Part shown: positions 43,663 to 44,181 of the stretch, piece by piece | Numbering within the stretch: position 1 is the first letter of the stretch | Layout: the number at the start of each line of letters is the position of its first letter | From: Chlorobiales bacterium Clorobi_01 | Lineage (GTDB): Bacteria; Bacteroidota; Chlorobiia; Chlorobiales; Chlorobiaceae | Length of the DNA: 44,181 nt | NCBI GenBank assembly: GCA_001602925.1 | Contig: LUZT01000012.1 | Location: 1-44,181 of the forward strand | Direction of reading: 5' to 3' | Position numbers and translations under genes: made by a program | Notes under the pieces: model-generated | Databases searched by the model: none | What the model was told of the DNA's origin: nothing | What the model saw: only the letters and a program-made list of their open reading frames with translations

Positions 43663-44181
43663 TCTTTAATGTAGTTAATCAAAACTTCAAAAAAAATAAC
43701 AGACTATATGTGGCTGTGATCGAAAAAAGCGCAGGGATTTATTCTTGGGGCTTGGTTTGATCGGAGAGTTTCTCGGCAGACAGCGAAAGATTTCCTCAGC
43801 AGAGGTGCTCACGTACTTCCGGAGCATGAGAAGCCGGTTCATATTTACATGACTCCAACAGCACTTGGCAAGGGACCCCGGTTGCCGGCCATCCCTGTTT
43901 CAGGAGGAGATTCAGGCGTTCATAAAACGGCGATGGCGGTGGTCAAACCAGGTTGTGTGCCGGTCAATATACCAATATCCCCCGTTTGTCCGGCAAGACC
44001 CGCGGGCCGGGCCGGTTCACGGGAGAACTTTGCGGCCATTGCTTTTCCTTTTGTGTGTGAGTATTTTACTGGTGCTTCGCCTTGCACAAACACAAAGTCA
44101 TGCGGCCCCGTTGTCTGCAGTATGGCTTCTGACGGCCGGGCCGGGAGATATTCCTCCTGTTCTCTGTCAGTTTCGCATCGG
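43663..44181. other. Right-edge region with no assigned gene
   Basis: The first 60 bp are AT-rich and probably hold the leftward dcw promoter. From about 43720 the + frame stays open to the window end (154 codons; first ATG at 43849), with an unusually Cys/Ser-rich product and no recognisable domain. On the - strand a frame enters from the right edge and stops at 43920-43922 (87 codons visible), containing an ATG (44037-44039) with AAAGGA 6 nt before it. Either could be part of a gene continuing beyond the window, and neither is convincing. Confidence 0.4.

Noticed and set aside
1..44181. Checked for CRISPR arrays, insertion sequences, prophage genes and toxin-antitoxin pairs.
   Set aside because: No regularly spaced repeats, transposase, integrase or paired small toxin-antitoxin genes were seen; nearly all DNA is explained by conserved genes.

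Overview
This window comes from a green sulfur bacterium (Chlorobi), most likely a Chlorobaculum close to C. tepidum. The best marker is an intact bchU at 24.2-25.2 kb, the bacteriochlorophyllide C-20 methyltransferase of chlorosome pigment synthesis. Its catalytic Tyr246 and His290 fall at exactly the positions known for the C. tepidum enzyme. A UDP-MurNAc-tripeptide synthetase with the meso-DAP signature, a BamD-like lipoprotein and a split ATP synthase locus also fit a Gram-negative member of the Chlorobi/Bacteroidetes group. Species was not tested by any search.

Layout. (1) 0-4.75 kb: the chromosome origin. dnaA, dnaN, recF and a short DUF721/DciA-like gene run leftward. DnaA boxes lie on both sides of dnaA, with the richest cluster between dnaA and rpmH. 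(2) 4.75-10.5 kb, rightward: rpmH, rnpA, yidD, yidC, then a PAP2 phosphatase, a ROK sugar kinase and an RlmD/RumA-type RNA methyltransferase, all tightly packed. (3) 10.6-12.7 kb, leftward: a TalC-type transaldolase, a bacterial deoxyhypusine-synthase homologue and the SRP RNA gene. (4) 12.7-13.0 kb: two unrelated palindromic elements. (5) 13.0-16.4 kb, rightward: trpS, a HAD phosphatase and argS. (6) 16.5-22.7 kb, leftward: nadD, bamD, tRNA-Ala(CGC), the Fo plus delta part of the ATP synthase (atpI/Z-like genes, atpB, E, F, H) and galE. (7) 23.0-25.3 kb: pgeF (laccase-domain), a 69-residue internally duplicated protein and bchU. (8) 25.4-26.7 kb: a CoA-transferase of the acetyl-CoA hydrolase family. 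(9) 26.85-43.65 kb: one complete leftward division and cell-wall (dcw) cluster, mraZ-rsmH-ftsL-ftsI-murE-murF-mraY-murD-ftsW-murG-murC-ftsQ-ftsA-ftsZ, without murB or ddl. It is headed by a textbook three-box MraZ operator. The last 0.5 kb has no gene I can assign.

How the genes work together. The left third holds replication initiation, ribosome/RNase P parts and membrane-protein insertion, the usual origin-proximal set. The middle holds energy coupling (ATP synthase Fo), NAD synthesis, outer-membrane assembly, tRNA charging and pigment methylation. The right 17 kb makes lipid II precursors (MurC-F, MraY, MurG) and the divisome that polymerises them (FtsL, FtsI, FtsW, FtsQ, FtsA, FtsZ). If the origin is at about 4.5 kb, the ATP synthase and dcw operons are transcribed against the rightward fork.

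Most of the window is conserved housekeeping DNA. I found no defence island, CRISPR array, prophage or insertion sequence, and no clear new multi-gene system. The points most worth a second look are the altered HIGH signature of ArgS, a second carboxylate in the ATP synthase c subunit, the deoxyhypusine-synthase homologue, the palindromic repeats at 12.7-13.0 kb, the duplicated 69-residue protein beside bchU, and the unassigned open frames at the right edge.
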